From DATIHF01 sp035480955 (GTDB lineage: Bacteria; Patescibacteriota; Microgenomatia; Woykebacterales; RBG-16-39-9b): a stretch of DNA of 34,930 bases. Each line of letters begins with the position of its first letter. Position 1 is the stretch's first letter. The stretch spans positions 1-34,930 of the forward strand of contig DATIHF010000025.1 of assembly GCA_035480955.1 (NCBI GenBank), written 5' to 3'. Under the pieces are notes generated by a model. The model was not told the DNA's origin, ran no database searches, and was given only the letters and a program-made list of their open reading frames with translations. Position numbers and translations under genes: made by a program. Of this stretch, positions 7,719 through 14,788 are shown in pieces.

Positions 7719-7966
7719 GTGGCAAAGCTATACGCGACAATACAGCTGCACGGTATCGGTTGGGAGGACGATTCTCTCTGGAAGTATCCAGGTGAGGACG
7801 TTTACAAGAGCTCTGCAAAGTAATCGCAAGGGCGGTTGCGAACGACGGCCGATTTATCAGCCCTTCGAAGACATTCAGCATTGAAATACGAGGCTTCGAT
7901 CCTCTCGTGAAAGGGGTATTGGTAGGTTGGCCTTTCGATCCTGAGTCTGAGATTACCATCCAGTAA
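7719..7966 (+). pseudogene. Small orphan ORF interrupted by a frameshift
   Basis: A strong ribosome-binding site (AAAGGAGG, 7706-7713) precedes GTG at 7719. That frame runs 34 residues (MAKLYATIQLHGIGWEDDSL...) and stops at 7821-7823. A second frame, open from just after a TGA near 7791, continues ELCKVIARAVANDGRF...GWPFDPESEITIQ and stops at 7964-7966, right before a terminator. Joining the two around 7805-7815 gives a smooth protein of about 82 residues (...WKYPGEDVYKELCKVIARAV...), as if one G were missing from the AAGAG at about 7806-7810. This could be a pseudogene, a sequencing or assembly indel, or a programmed -1 shift at the AAAG before the first stop. I do not recognise the protein. 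Opposite-strand ORFs lack any signal matching the promoter and terminator here. Confidence 0.5.
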
Positions 7967-8010
7967 CTCTGGAAAGGGCTTCAACTGCACTGTGTCAGCA
8001 GTTAAATAGA

Positions 8011-8048
8011 GGAACCGCACCTGATCTTCGGCGGTTCCTTACCTTTTT
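8011..8048 (+). terminator. Intrinsic terminator of the frameshifted unit
   Basis: GGAACCGC (8011-8018) pairs with GCGGTTCC (8031-8038) around a 12-nt loop, followed by a T-rich tract (8039-8049). Confidence 0.85.
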
Positions 8049-8095
8049 CTAAATACTTTGATAGTACTTACCCTCATACTCAACCAAAACGAGCC
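8049..8095 (+). repeat. Intergenic repeat, copy 1
   Basis: Aligned without gaps, 8049-8095 matches 8801-8847 at 36 of 47 positions by my count, including the shared core AAATACTTTGATA and the end CGAGC. Each copy starts directly after a terminator and lies before the next gene's promoter. The stretch 8090-8115 that follows copy 1 matches 7631-7656 at 22 of 26 positions. Confidence 0.75.
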
Positions 8096-8110
8096 ATTTA
8101 CCCCATAGTA

Positions 8111-8139
8111 TTGACTTTACAAGTTAAACTTGCTAAAAT
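8111..8139 (+). promoter_or_regulatory. Predicted promoter of the GC-rich orphan gene, with CCCATAG element
   Basis: TTGACT (8111-8116), a 17-nt spacer, TAAAAT (8134-8139). The CCCATAG element is at 8102-8108, just upstream of the -35 box. Confidence 0.7.
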
Positions 8140-8181
8140 TTTCCAATCCTTAAGTGTAATTGTAGAGAAAGGAAGGGTCTG

Positions 8182-8730
8182 ATGACGCGTTCGCAGGACA
8201 CAGGTCGCGACGAAGAGCGGGTCCTTCTCCCCCGCAAGATGGATCCGGAAACACGCCGGGTTCTGGACGGGGTGGGGCTAATATGGGAAGGAGAAAGACC
8301 AGTAGACTTCCTAACAGTCCAGTGGTGGGCACAACTCCCAAAGGGTTGGCGCCAAGTTTTCGTCGGCGAAGGCCCCCGCAGGAGCTGCTATTTAGTCGAC
8401 CAGAAAGGTCAGCGTCGAGTGTCGGTGGACACTAATCGGCATAGCGACAATGCGGCCATTCGTGCAATCAACCGCTTCTCGGTCGTTGGCCAAGGGGCAT
8501 ATACCAAGGATCGCTCGGCGGTTTTTGGCCAGGTGATGGACCGCAGCGGCGTCCCCACCCCCGAAGACTGGAACAGTCTTGGTCAGGTGATTCACACGAC
8601 TGAGGATGTTCCGACGAAGACTGCCTACTCCGCGACTGGTGACGAGGAGATGGCAGCACGCAAGCTCGCCGAGGAGTGGTTGGACCAGAATTACCCCGAC
8701 TGGAGAAATCCTGCGGCATACTGGGACTGA
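8182..8730 (+). CDS. Orphan protein of unknown function, GC-rich
   Basis: A 182-residue protein that I cannot assign to a family. It is soluble, with no signal peptide or membrane helix. The N-terminal 40 residues are highly charged. The middle carries a tryptophan-rich segment (VQWWAQLPKGW, residues 46-56) leading into a short beta-like stretch (CYLVDQKGQRRVSV, 69-82). The C-terminus is an acidic helix ending in Trp and Asp. Codon use is clearly GC-richer than in neighbouring housekeeping genes (many CGC, GTC, CCC and GAG codons), suggesting acquisition. The start at 8182 is supported by the GAAAGGAAGGG leader. It has its own promoter and terminator and is flanked by the two 47-bp repeats, so it behaves as an independent cassette-like unit. 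Confidence 0.75.
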   Translation: MTRSQDTGRDEERVLLPRKMDPETRRVLDGVGLIWEGERPVDFLTVQWWAQLPKGWRQVFVGEGPRRSCYLVDQKGQRRVSVDTNRHSDNAAIRAINRFSVVGQGAYTKDRSAVFGQVMDRSGVPTPEDWNSLGQVIHTTEDVPTKTAYSATGDEEMAARKLAEEWLDQNYPDWRNPAAYWD

Positions 8731-8756
8731 TCACTGGAAAACAAGAAAGTAGTAAG

Positions 8757-8800
8757 AGCCCCGCTTTGCAACCAGCAAAGATTGGGGCTTCTTTATTTTC
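8757..8800 (+). terminator. Intrinsic terminator of the orphan gene
   Basis: AGCCCC (8757-8762) pairs with GGGGCT (8784-8789), with a nested CTTTGC/GCAAAG stem inside, followed by TTCTTTATTTTC. Confidence 0.8.
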
Positions 8801-8847
8801 CCAAATACTTTGATATTAATTCCCAACATAATCGACCAGAGCGAGCT
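8801..8847 (+). repeat. Intergenic repeat, copy 2
   Basis: Second copy of the 47-bp repeat at 8049-8095. It follows the terminator of the GC-rich orphan and precedes the cold-shock gene. Confidence 0.75.
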
Positions 8848-8902
8848 GTAAATAGATTTATTAGGGTCAATCAGTTATAATCAAAAACGAAAGGAGGTAC
8901 TT

Positions 8903-9100
8903 ATGAACGGAACAGTAAAGACAAAAACAGAAAAAGGTTTTGGATTTATCTCACGTGAAGGCGAAGATAAAGATCTTTTCTTCCACTCAAACGATCTTGA
9001 TGGCGTGACTTTTGATGAACTTCAAGTTGGCGCAGCAGTTGAGTTTGAAGTTGTCCAAGGTGATAAAGGTCCTAGTGCAAAGAATGTAAAACTTGCTTAA
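8903..9100 (+). CDS. Cold-shock domain protein (CspA family)
   Basis: A 65-residue single cold-shock domain, a five-stranded OB-fold that binds single-stranded RNA and DNA and acts as an RNA chaperone. RNP1 is KGFGFI (residues 11-16) and RNP2 is LFFH (25-28), with GDKGPSAKNV near the end as usual. The length is standard for the family. A strong AAAGGAGGT Shine-Dalgarno sequence sits before ATG 8903, and TATAAT at 8876-8881 is the likely -10 box, giving a short leader. Its base composition is AT-richer than that of the genes on either side, so it looks native even though it sits among accessory units. It has its own terminator. Confidence 0.97.
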   Translation: MNGTVKTKTEKGFGFISREGEDKDLFFHSNDLDGVTFDELQVGAAVEFEVVQGDKGPSAKNVKLA

Positions 9101-9123
9101 GTAGCGATCTAAGTTTCTACTAC

Positions 9124-9152
9124 AAAAACTAGTCTGTAAGGCTAGTTTTTTG
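9124..9152 (+). terminator. Intrinsic terminator of the cold-shock gene
   Basis: AAAAACTAG (9124-9132) pairs with CTAGTTTTT (9142-9150) around a 9-nt loop and runs into T residues. Confidence 0.75.
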
Positions 9153-9223
9153 TTGGTTTTGTTAATCCAGTGTGTGAAAGGTTTTAACCCCCTCAAACAA
9201 TTTGAACAATAAACCCATAGTCC

Positions 9224-9252
9224 TTGCACTTTAACCTCAAATCTGCTATAAT
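9224..9252 (+). promoter_or_regulatory. Predicted promoter of the MYG1/DHH-like gene, with CCCATAG element
   Basis: TTGCAC (9224-9229), a 17-nt spacer, TATAAT (9247-9252), one of the best promoters in the window. CCCATAG (9214-9220) again lies just upstream of the -35 box. The leader to GTG 9315 is about 55 nt and contains a small ACCAC/GTGGT hairpin. Confidence 0.75.
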
Positions 9253-9314
9253 TTCCTTAATTTCTTTGTTCTTTCAAAAACACCACTATACGTGGTAAGA
9301 AAGTTGAGTGAAAC

Positions 9315-10289
9315 GTGGGTAAGGTTATCAGCGATCTCTCGCACAAGTTTGGAGGTATCAAGGTTCACACCTTGGTCGGTCACACTCGACCAGATCTTGA
9401 CGTTTTGTTGGGTTTTTACCTGGCAGAGTGCTTCGGTCTCTGTACTCCTGACGTTCGTTACGAATTTGTTCGTTCGGGAGAAACTTTGGCAGGGTCCGCG
9501 GCTAATCCAAGAATTCTCCATATCGACACCGGTCGAGGAGAGTACGACACCCACGGGAAAGCTTTGGGGGAAACCTGCAGTGCTGAGCTCTTGGCGAAGA
9601 AACTAGGAGTCAACACACTGCCGGGAATCGCGGAGCTCCTCGCTTGGGTCAACGAGTTTGACGCTGGTCGACAGGCGGACTTTCCGCCGACGGATCTCTT
9701 CCACCACGTTAAGAGGATCCCGAACCGCAACACTGTGGATGGGGTCACCAACTGGGAGAAGGTCGTCGAGCAGACCTATGAGTGCTTTGACAGCGTTCGT
9801 GAAAGCGCTAAATCCGCCCATCTTAATCAGCAGGCATTTCCCGACACAACGGGGTTTCACGTTACAGCTGATGGCCTGGTGGTCTGGATGCTTGGGAAGC
9901 AACCCTACCTGAAAGACGCTGCTTTCAAAGCAGGGGTCGATGTGGTGGTTTGGACTCAGCCGGTCAACAGCCACTATTACGTGGGGATCGCGGTCAACGC
10001 ACTGCGAAAGTGCGCAAGCGAGGTGGATTTGGAGCGGAGGAACATCAGTCTCAGAGCAGTGGTCGAACTCCTGCGTCTCGCGGAAGCCAACGGCCGGGGA
10101 CTGAGAGTTTCCGATGCGGACTTGGTGGGTTACGACTCAGCCAAAGTTCCTGGTTGGTTTCTACACGATTCAGAGAGACTTGTTCTCTGTGGATCGGGTA
10201 CCCATCCACTAGACAAGGATGAATGTACCAAGCTGTCCGCGGAGCAGATCTTCAAGATTGTGCTCATCGGCCTTGGAGAAAAAGTATAG
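9315..10289 (+). CDS. Putative MYG1/DHH-like metal-dependent phosphoesterase, GC-rich
   Basis: A 324-residue soluble protein. Two segments recall DHH/MYG1 phosphoesterases: GHTRPDLDVLLGFYL (residues 22-36; H23, D27, D29) and ILHIDTGRGEYDTHGKA (67-83; H69, D71, D78, H80), resembling the H-D-x-D and D-x-G-x-x-Y-D-x-H patterns that bind metal in that fold. GETCSAELLAKKLG would be the following helix. The assignment is tentative; only the motifs support it. Codon use is markedly GC-richer than in the housekeeping genes, as for the 8182 gene, implying transfer. The start is GTG 9315 with only a weak purine-rich leader. It has a near-consensus promoter and two terminator hairpins. Confidence 0.8.
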   Translation: MGKVISDLSHKFGGIKVHTLVGHTRPDLDVLLGFYLAECFGLCTPDVRYEFVRSGETLAGSAANPRILHIDTGRGEYDTHGKALGETCSAELLAKKLGVNTLPGIAELLAWVNEFDAGRQADFPPTDLFHHVKRIPNRNTVDGVTNWEKVVEQTYECFDSVRESAKSAHLNQQAFPDTTGFHVTADGLVVWMLGKQPYLKDAAFKAGVDVVVWTQPVNSHYYVGIAVNALRKCASEVDLERRNISLRAVVELLRLAEANGRGLRVSDADLVGYDSAKVPGWFLHDSERLVLCGSGTHPLDKDECTKLSAEQIFKIVLIGLGEKV

Positions 10290-10311
10290 AAAAGAGACAA
10301 GATCCGGTTCT

Positions 10312-10336
10312 AAGGCTACCGACAACAGCCTTTTTC
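10312..10336 (+). terminator. Intrinsic terminator, first of two after the MYG1/DHH-like gene
   Basis: AAGGCT (10312-10317) pairs with AGCCTT (10327-10332), followed by T residues. Confidence 0.6.
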
Positions 10337-10374
10337 TAAAGTCAGTCTTTGATTAGGTTGGTTTTAGACAAGTA

Positions 10375-10397
10375 ATCCCGGTAACCCGGGATTTTTT
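10375..10397 (+). terminator. Intrinsic terminator, second of two
   Basis: ATCCCGG (10375-10381) pairs with CCGGGAT (10386-10392) around TAAC, followed by a T-run. It insulates the accessory block from the convergent gene at 10413. Confidence 0.85.
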
Positions 10398-10412
10398 GTT
10401 GGGAAAATTTGT

Positions 10413-12062
10413 TTATTGTTCTTCACCGATTATTTTCTTAAGTTGGCTAGTTTTTTCTGTGGTCCAGTTTGCTGGTGGTACAATTTTGGCCCAAACATCA
10501 GTGGCTTTACTGCCGTAAGCGTGCCCATGACCAGGATAGCCAGTGGAAAACATTAGATCAACACTAACCTGGGCAAAAGTTACCACTGGATACCAAGTCA
10601 TGTTGGGTAAGACATCAGTGCCGCGAGGCTCTTTGAGCCAATCAGGTTTGCGAAAAAGCAAACGGCCACTCCACCAGACGATTGGGTCAGTGGCATGCTG
10701 CAGATAGACGATGCGTGGGTTAGTCCAAGTAGTCATCGGGTGATCTAAGTCGGTTGGTTCAGCTGCAAAACGCACTGCCGCACCAGAGTCATAAACAGGT
10801 AATCTTTCCAAACTCCCTTGCTCTCGATCAGCAGTAAACTCGCGATGAAGTTGATTGGAGAAAACTGGCCCGACCAACAGAATCCCGTCGGTTCGTGATT
10901 GCATATCCGCGATTCCAGAAAAAGCCGACTCGGAACCAAAAGATCCTAAGCTTTCCCCATAAACTAAAAGTTTTGGCCGAGACTCTTTCGGAAGTTTTGA
11001 CCATACTTCATAGACACTATTAATCATCGCCCGGCCTGCTTCTTTAGCCTTGTCCGCGTCAACCAAGAAAGACAACCAACTCGGTAGAAAAGAATACTGG
11101 GTGGCGACAGTTGCCGTGTCACCGTTGTACATATACTCAAGAGAGGAGACTGGGTTGTTGTTGACCCAGCCACTGCCAGTGGAGGTCACCACTAGCAAAA
11201 CTTTCCGATCCATCGCGTGAGTGCGCTCGATTTCTTTGATAACCAAATCGGCTCGGCCTTGAGCCGAGTCGGCTGACTCGATACCAGCGTAGAGGCGGAT
11301 GGGTTGCAGAGGCTTTGTGTTGTTAAACTTTTCTAATTCAGGCAAGGGAGTGGTTCGCGAAACGAAATCCCGGCCTTTTAACCCTAGAGAATCCCAGGAG
11401 ATCAGAGAGTCCTTACTACCAGAAACAAATGGTGTAGTCGGCTGCTCAACCCCGGGAGTAGTAGTGTCATTGTTGACACTGAAAGCTTGGTTGGCAACTT
11501 TAACAAAGTTTTCAAACAAGACTCCATTGACCACAAAAATTACCAAGAAGGAGACTAGCACTGCGGCGATGGTGTAGGCAAGTGCTGGGGAAATAAAGCG
11601 CAACAATTGTTTTTTTAAAAAAAGAAAGGTGAGGCGAACCAGGCGGAAAATTAGAGTTAAAAGCAAGGCAATTAGTAAAGTGGTGAGTATCACTCCGAGA
11701 AGATGAAAACCATCGGCTGGAGCGGTGCCAACTAGGCGCCGAGTTTCTTGTTGCCAGTTGAAACTGAGATAAGAAAAAAAGAAAATAAACAAAACTCCCG
11801 CGACTACCAAACCTTGCCAGGCTCGCGCTTTGGTTAATTTTTTAGGTTCTTTTCTGACTAACTTTCGAACAATTAAGCTAGCTAAAAAGCCGAGACCGTA
11901 ACCAACCGCGACGGAGACCCCACTGACCAAACCTTGCAATAACCAAACTCTTGGTAAGAGAGAAGGAGTCAGAGATAAGCAGAAAAAGACCAGCGCGAAA
12001 AGCAGTCCAAAGTAATTAAAATGCTGTCGCAACCAAACCAGATAGCGAGCAAAGATCTTCAT
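10413..12062 (-). CDS. Membrane-anchored alpha/beta-hydrolase (Abhydrolase_9 type)
   Basis: A 549-residue protein with an N-terminal membrane domain of about five helices (roughly residues 17-35, 42-65, 84-102, 120-145, 162-182) and a C-terminal extracytoplasmic alpha/beta-hydrolase domain. The nucleophile elbow is YGESLGSFG with Ser371. TSTGSGW (about 293-299), a later aspartate (near HATDPIVW) and a histidine near the C-terminus (STGYPGHGHAYG) complete the picture. This architecture matches the paired families PF15420/PF10081, seen mostly in actinobacteria, whose substrate is unknown; esterase or lipase activity on envelope lipids is possible. A minus-strand promoter lies 11 nt before the ATG, so the message is probably leaderless. 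Confidence 0.88.
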   Translation of the reverse strand: MKIFARYLVWLRQHFNYFGLLFALVFFCLSLTPSLLPRVWLLQGLVSGVSVAVGYGLGFLASLIVRKLVRKEPKKLTKARAWQGLVVAGVLFIFFFSYLSFNWQQETRRLVGTAPADGFHLLGVILTTLLIALLLTLIFRLVRLTFLFLKKQLLRFISPALAYTIAAVLVSFLVIFVVNGVLFENFVKVANQAFSVNNDTTTPGVEQPTTPFVSGSKDSLISWDSLGLKGRDFVSRTTPLPELEKFNNTKPLQPIRLYAGIESADSAQGRADLVIKEIERTHAMDRKVLLVVTSTGSGWVNNNPVSSLEYMYNGDTATVATQYSFLPSWLSFLVDADKAKEAGRAMINSVYEVWSKLPKESRPKLLVYGESLGSFGSESAFSGIADMQSRTDGILLVGPVFSNQLHREFTADREQGSLERLPVYDSGAAVRFAAEPTDLDHPMTTWTNPRIVYLQHATDPIVWWSGRLLFRKPDWLKEPRGTDVLPNMTWYPVVTFAQVSVDLMFSTGYPGHGHAYGSKATDVWAKIVPPANWTTEKTSQLKKIIGEEQ

Positions 12063-12073
12063 AAATTTGGCTA

Positions 12074-12102
12074 ATCATACTTGAACACAAAGGCAATAAC
12101 AA
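12074..12102 (-). promoter_or_regulatory. Predicted promoter of the alpha/beta-hydrolase gene
   Basis: On the minus strand: TTGTTA (12097-12102), a 17-nt spacer, TATGAT (12074-12079). The ATG at 12062 is 11 nt after the -10 box. Confidence 0.55.
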
Positions 12103-12142
12103 TAAGGACCTTTGAATAAACATTATAAGTTAAACTAGACTC

Positions 12143-12169
12143 TTGCATTTTCTGGATTTGCTTTATAAT
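12143..12169 (+). promoter_or_regulatory. Predicted promoter of the APC permease gene
   Basis: TATAAT at 12164-12169, with TTGCAT (12143-12148) upstream at a short 15-nt spacing. The GTG at 12176 begins 6 nt after the -10 box, suggesting a leaderless transcript. The promoter excludes the in-frame TTG at 12143 as the start codon. Confidence 0.6.
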
Positions 12170-12175
12170 AGAGCC

Positions 12176-13465
12176 GTGGAAACAGCTGTTAAAAAGCAAA
12201 AAATCAGTGTGATGGGAGCCGCCTTTCTCGGAATTGGCGCAATGGTTGGAGCGGGAATCTTTGCCCTTTTGGGTGAAGCAGGGGTAGTGGCCGGTAGTGC
12301 GGTCTGGTTGTCTTTTCTTATCGCTGGGATTATCGCCCTTTTTCAAGGGTACTCTTTTGCCAAGCTCGGAACAAAATTCCCCTCTCGTGGTGGGACAATT
12401 GAATTTTTAGTGCAAAGCTTTGGTAACGGGCATATCACCGGAGTGGTCTCCTGGCTTCTTTACATGGCGGCCTTAATAGTTGGGGCGATGGTGGCGGTTG
12501 CTTTTGGTAGCTACGCTAGTCAGCTCTTTTTTGGGGCAAATGCTTCGCCACAAGTTGCCAAACTTCTCTCAGTGATTATCGTTGGTATAATGGCTTGGCT
12601 AAACTTGGAAAGTGGTGCGGCGGTGGCCAAAGTACAAAAGCTGATAGTTTGGGTAGTGATAGCAATTTTGGGTGGTTTTGCGTTTATTACAATTCGCAAC
12701 GCTGACTTTACCTTGTTGGCACCGTCTGGTTATCCACCAGCCACCGACATTATCTCGAGTGTGGCGCTGACCTTTTTTGCCTTTCTTGGTTTTTCAGTGG
12801 TGGCTTTTGCCGCGGGAGATATGGAAAACCCTAAAAAAGAACTTCCTAAAGCAATGTACCTTTCCCTGGGAGTGACTACACTACTTTATGTCGCCATCGC
12901 CATTGGAGTTTTCGGCATGTTGCCGTTGGAGCAGGTAATTGCTTCCGGGGACACGGCTATTGCCGAAGCGGCTAAACCAATTCTCGGTAACGCTGGTTTT
13001 GTGATCATGACCATTGCCGCTTGTTTCTCAACTTCCTCAGCGGTCAACTCGCAATTTTTTGGGGCAACCAATTTGACTGGTTACTTAGCCCAAATTGGTC
13101 AATTTCCTAAACAGTTTGGTGACAGAGTTGCTTCGGAAGGGACAATGGGAACGGTTATTTCAGCCTTAATAATCGCTCTCTTTGCGCTCTTTCTCGATCT
13201 CTCCTCGATTGCCTCAATCGGAAGCTGTGTAGCTTTAATCATCTTCATGATGGTTGGGATCGGGCACTTGAGGATTACTAAAAAAACCGGCGCCAACCGT
13301 CCCCTGCTTTACATCGGAATCCTATCAGTTTTAGTTACCCTGGTTCTTTATTCGTACACAACTCTTCTTGGCCAACCGGAAACATTGAGATTATTAGCAA
13401 TTCTATTAGTCGGAGCAGTTTTAGTTGACCGCTTCTGGAGAAGCGTGCCACTATTAAGAAAGTAA
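12176..13465 (+). CDS. APC-superfamily amino-acid permease
   Basis: A 429-residue permease with about 12 hydrophobic helices. The first helix carries the family signature GIGAMVGAGIFALLG, the glycine-rich unwound stretch that contacts the substrate in the APC superfamily. SVALTFFAFLGFSVVAFAAGDMENPKKELPKA in the middle is the classic helix-6/loop motif region. It most resembles the amino acid/polyamine/organocation branch (PF13520); the particular amino acid cannot be told. Auxotrophic small-genome bacteria rely on such uptake. I prefer GTG 12176 because an upstream TTG sits inside the promoter. It is followed after 3 nt by another membrane protein gene, likely one operon. Confidence 0.9.
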   Translation: METAVKKQKISVMGAAFLGIGAMVGAGIFALLGEAGVVAGSAVWLSFLIAGIIALFQGYSFAKLGTKFPSRGGTIEFLVQSFGNGHITGVVSWLLYMAALIVGAMVAVAFGSYASQLFFGANASPQVAKLLSVIIVGIMAWLNLESGAAVAKVQKLIVWVVIAILGGFAFITIRNADFTLLAPSGYPPATDIISSVALTFFAFLGFSVVAFAAGDMENPKKELPKAMYLSLGVTTLLYVAIAIGVFGMLPLEQVIASGDTAIAEAAKPILGNAGFVIMTIAACFSTSSAVNSQFFGATNLTGYLAQIGQFPKQFGDRVASEGTMGTVISALIIALFALFLDLSSIASIGSCVALIIFMMVGIGHLRITKKTGANRPLLYIGILSVLVTLVLYSYTTLLGQPETLRLLAILLVGAVLVDRFWRSVPLLRK

Positions 13466-13468
13466 ATT

Positions 13469-14530
13469 ATGGCTCAAGCAAAAAAACAGCAAACAATTAA
13501 AGAATTAGCCGAAGAGACCGCGTTGAAGTTTTTTATTCCAGTGGGTCTGGTAGCGGGATTTATTGGTTACGTTTATAACTCGGGTCACAACCCTCTGCCG
13601 GTTCTTGGTCTTCACTCAATAGGTTTCCCCATCATTGTTGCTGCAATACTGGTCACTTTCATTTTCTTCGCTTACGGCTACCTTAAAAGTCTTGCAGTTG
13701 AATCAAATAAAACAATCCAGCAGATTGCTACCCCGAAAAATTGTTTTGATACCTTTGCCCTTTCTCTACCACACGCTCTTCTAGCGGCCGTTGTTTCAGG
13801 GTTGTTTATTGTGGTACTAAATTACGCCTTTAAAGGGTTAACGCTGGACCCACTCTCATCTTCTTTTATCCTTGGACTCGCCGCGGCGATCATTGTTTAC
13901 TTAGTTATCACTTTAGCGATGAGTGTCACTATCGAAGCTGTTACCGCAGTAGTGATCAGCTTCCTTTTAGTAGGAGTATTGGCTAGCATGTTGGCCACTG
14001 ACAATGAAAACTGGTGGCAAGTTAATTTCAGCTACTTAGGAACCTTTGAGTCAGGAGTTACGAAAATTTTCAACGCTACACTAGTGATTACAAGTTTGGT
14101 TATGTTGGTTTTGGTGAACTTCTTATTTGACAGCGTAAAAGAAAAAATAACAGAAGATAAGAGAGTTAAAAGTAAGAATTTCCAACGGGTGAAAAGACTT
14201 TTTATAATTGCCGCGATTTCTTTAGGGGGAGTGGGGCTTTTTTCTTACTCTCGCTCACCACTATTTCATGACTTGAGTGCTATGGTACTGGCAATTTGCT
14301 TTGGGGTAATGATGGTGTCAATGCGTTTATTTTTACCAATTTTCCCAAAAGCCTTTTACACAATATCCTACATTATTGCCTTTGCAATGGTTTTTGGTTG
14401 GGTATTCCTCTTAAACGGAATCAATTACATTAACCTAACCGCCTTCGAGCTTTTAGCGGCAGTCTTTTGTGGAATTTGGATTGGCCTTTTCCTAAGAAAT
14501 ATTAGCCTTTTTGCCAAAGAAACTTCTTAA
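13469..14530 (+). CDS. Polytopic membrane protein of unknown function
   Basis: A 353-residue protein with a short charged N-terminus and about 10 hydrophobic helices. There is one larger cytoplasmic basic loop (around residues 222-240, KEKITEDKRVKSKNFQRVKR). The segment WWQVNFSYLGTFESGVTKIFNATLV recalls the S-x-LG...FN pattern of DUF998-type and related membrane proteins, but I would not assign it on that alone. It starts 3 nt after the APC permease stop and has no Shine-Dalgarno sequence, so it is probably translated as part of that operon. Its end overlaps the convergent SHOCT gene by 4 nt. Confidence 0.85.
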   Translation: MAQAKKQQTIKELAEETALKFFIPVGLVAGFIGYVYNSGHNPLPVLGLHSIGFPIIVAAILVTFIFFAYGYLKSLAVESNKTIQQIATPKNCFDTFALSLPHALLAAVVSGLFIVVLNYAFKGLTLDPLSSSFILGLAAAIIVYLVITLAMSVTIEAVTAVVISFLLVGVLASMLATDNENWWQVNFSYLGTFESGVTKIFNATLVITSLVMLVLVNFLFDSVKEKITEDKRVKSKNFQRVKRLFIIAAISLGGVGLFSYSRSPLFHDLSAMVLAICFGVMMVSMRLFLPIFPKAFYTISYIIAFAMVFGWVFLLNGINYINLTAFELLAAVFCGIWIGLFLRNISLFAKETS

Positions 14531-14784
14531 CCTAGAAGCTTGGCTTTTTGTGCGGCAAACTCTTCCTCGGTGAGAATCCCTTGGTCTTTTAATTTAGCAA
14601 GTTCTTGAAGCTGAGTCACAGTATCAGTTCCAGCTGTCCCAGCGCTCGCTTGTGGTGCTGCGGCCGCTTGGGCCTCATAGGCTTGCTGATCTTGTGCAGC
14701 CCACTTTTGCTGTTGGTGACGTGAAACTGCGTTTGCTGTTCCTACTACTGCGGCTGTTCGAGCCATACCACGAAGTAATCCCAT
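14527..14784 (-). CDS. SHOCT-domain small protein
   Basis: An 85-residue protein. The C-terminal 28 residues form a SHOCT motif (LQELAKLKDQGILTEEEFAAQKAKLLG region), a short helical module at the ends of many bacterial proteins and thought to mediate oligomerisation. The N-terminus has a basic start and a short Ala/Val-rich stretch, and the middle is an Ala/Gln-rich linker. It lies 4 nt downstream of the DUF6325 gene, with AGGGGGG as ribosome-binding site. Pairs of DUF6325/DUF1269 and SHOCT genes recur in bacteria, usually in stress settings, so joint function is likely though undefined. Confidence 0.85.
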   Translation of the reverse strand: MGLLRGMARTAAVVGTANAVSRHQQQKWAAQDQQAYEAQAAAAPQASAGTAGTDTVTQLQELAKLKDQGILTEEEFAAQKAKLLG

Positions 14785-14788
14785 TTAC

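Noticed and set aside
7639..8020. Opposite-strand ORFs over the frameshifted unit
   Set aside because: Promoter, Shine-Dalgarno sequence and terminator all point to the plus strand; the minus-strand proteins look like shadows.
7400..10397. Prophage or transposon as the source of the accessory block
   Set aside because: No integrase, transposase, capsid or terminal inverted repeats are visible in the window, so only a cassette-like arrangement can be claimed.
12071..12346. Minus-strand ORF across the promoter region before the APC permease
   Set aside because: It overlaps two well-supported promoters and the start of the permease, with low-complexity basic sequence and no ribosome-binding site.
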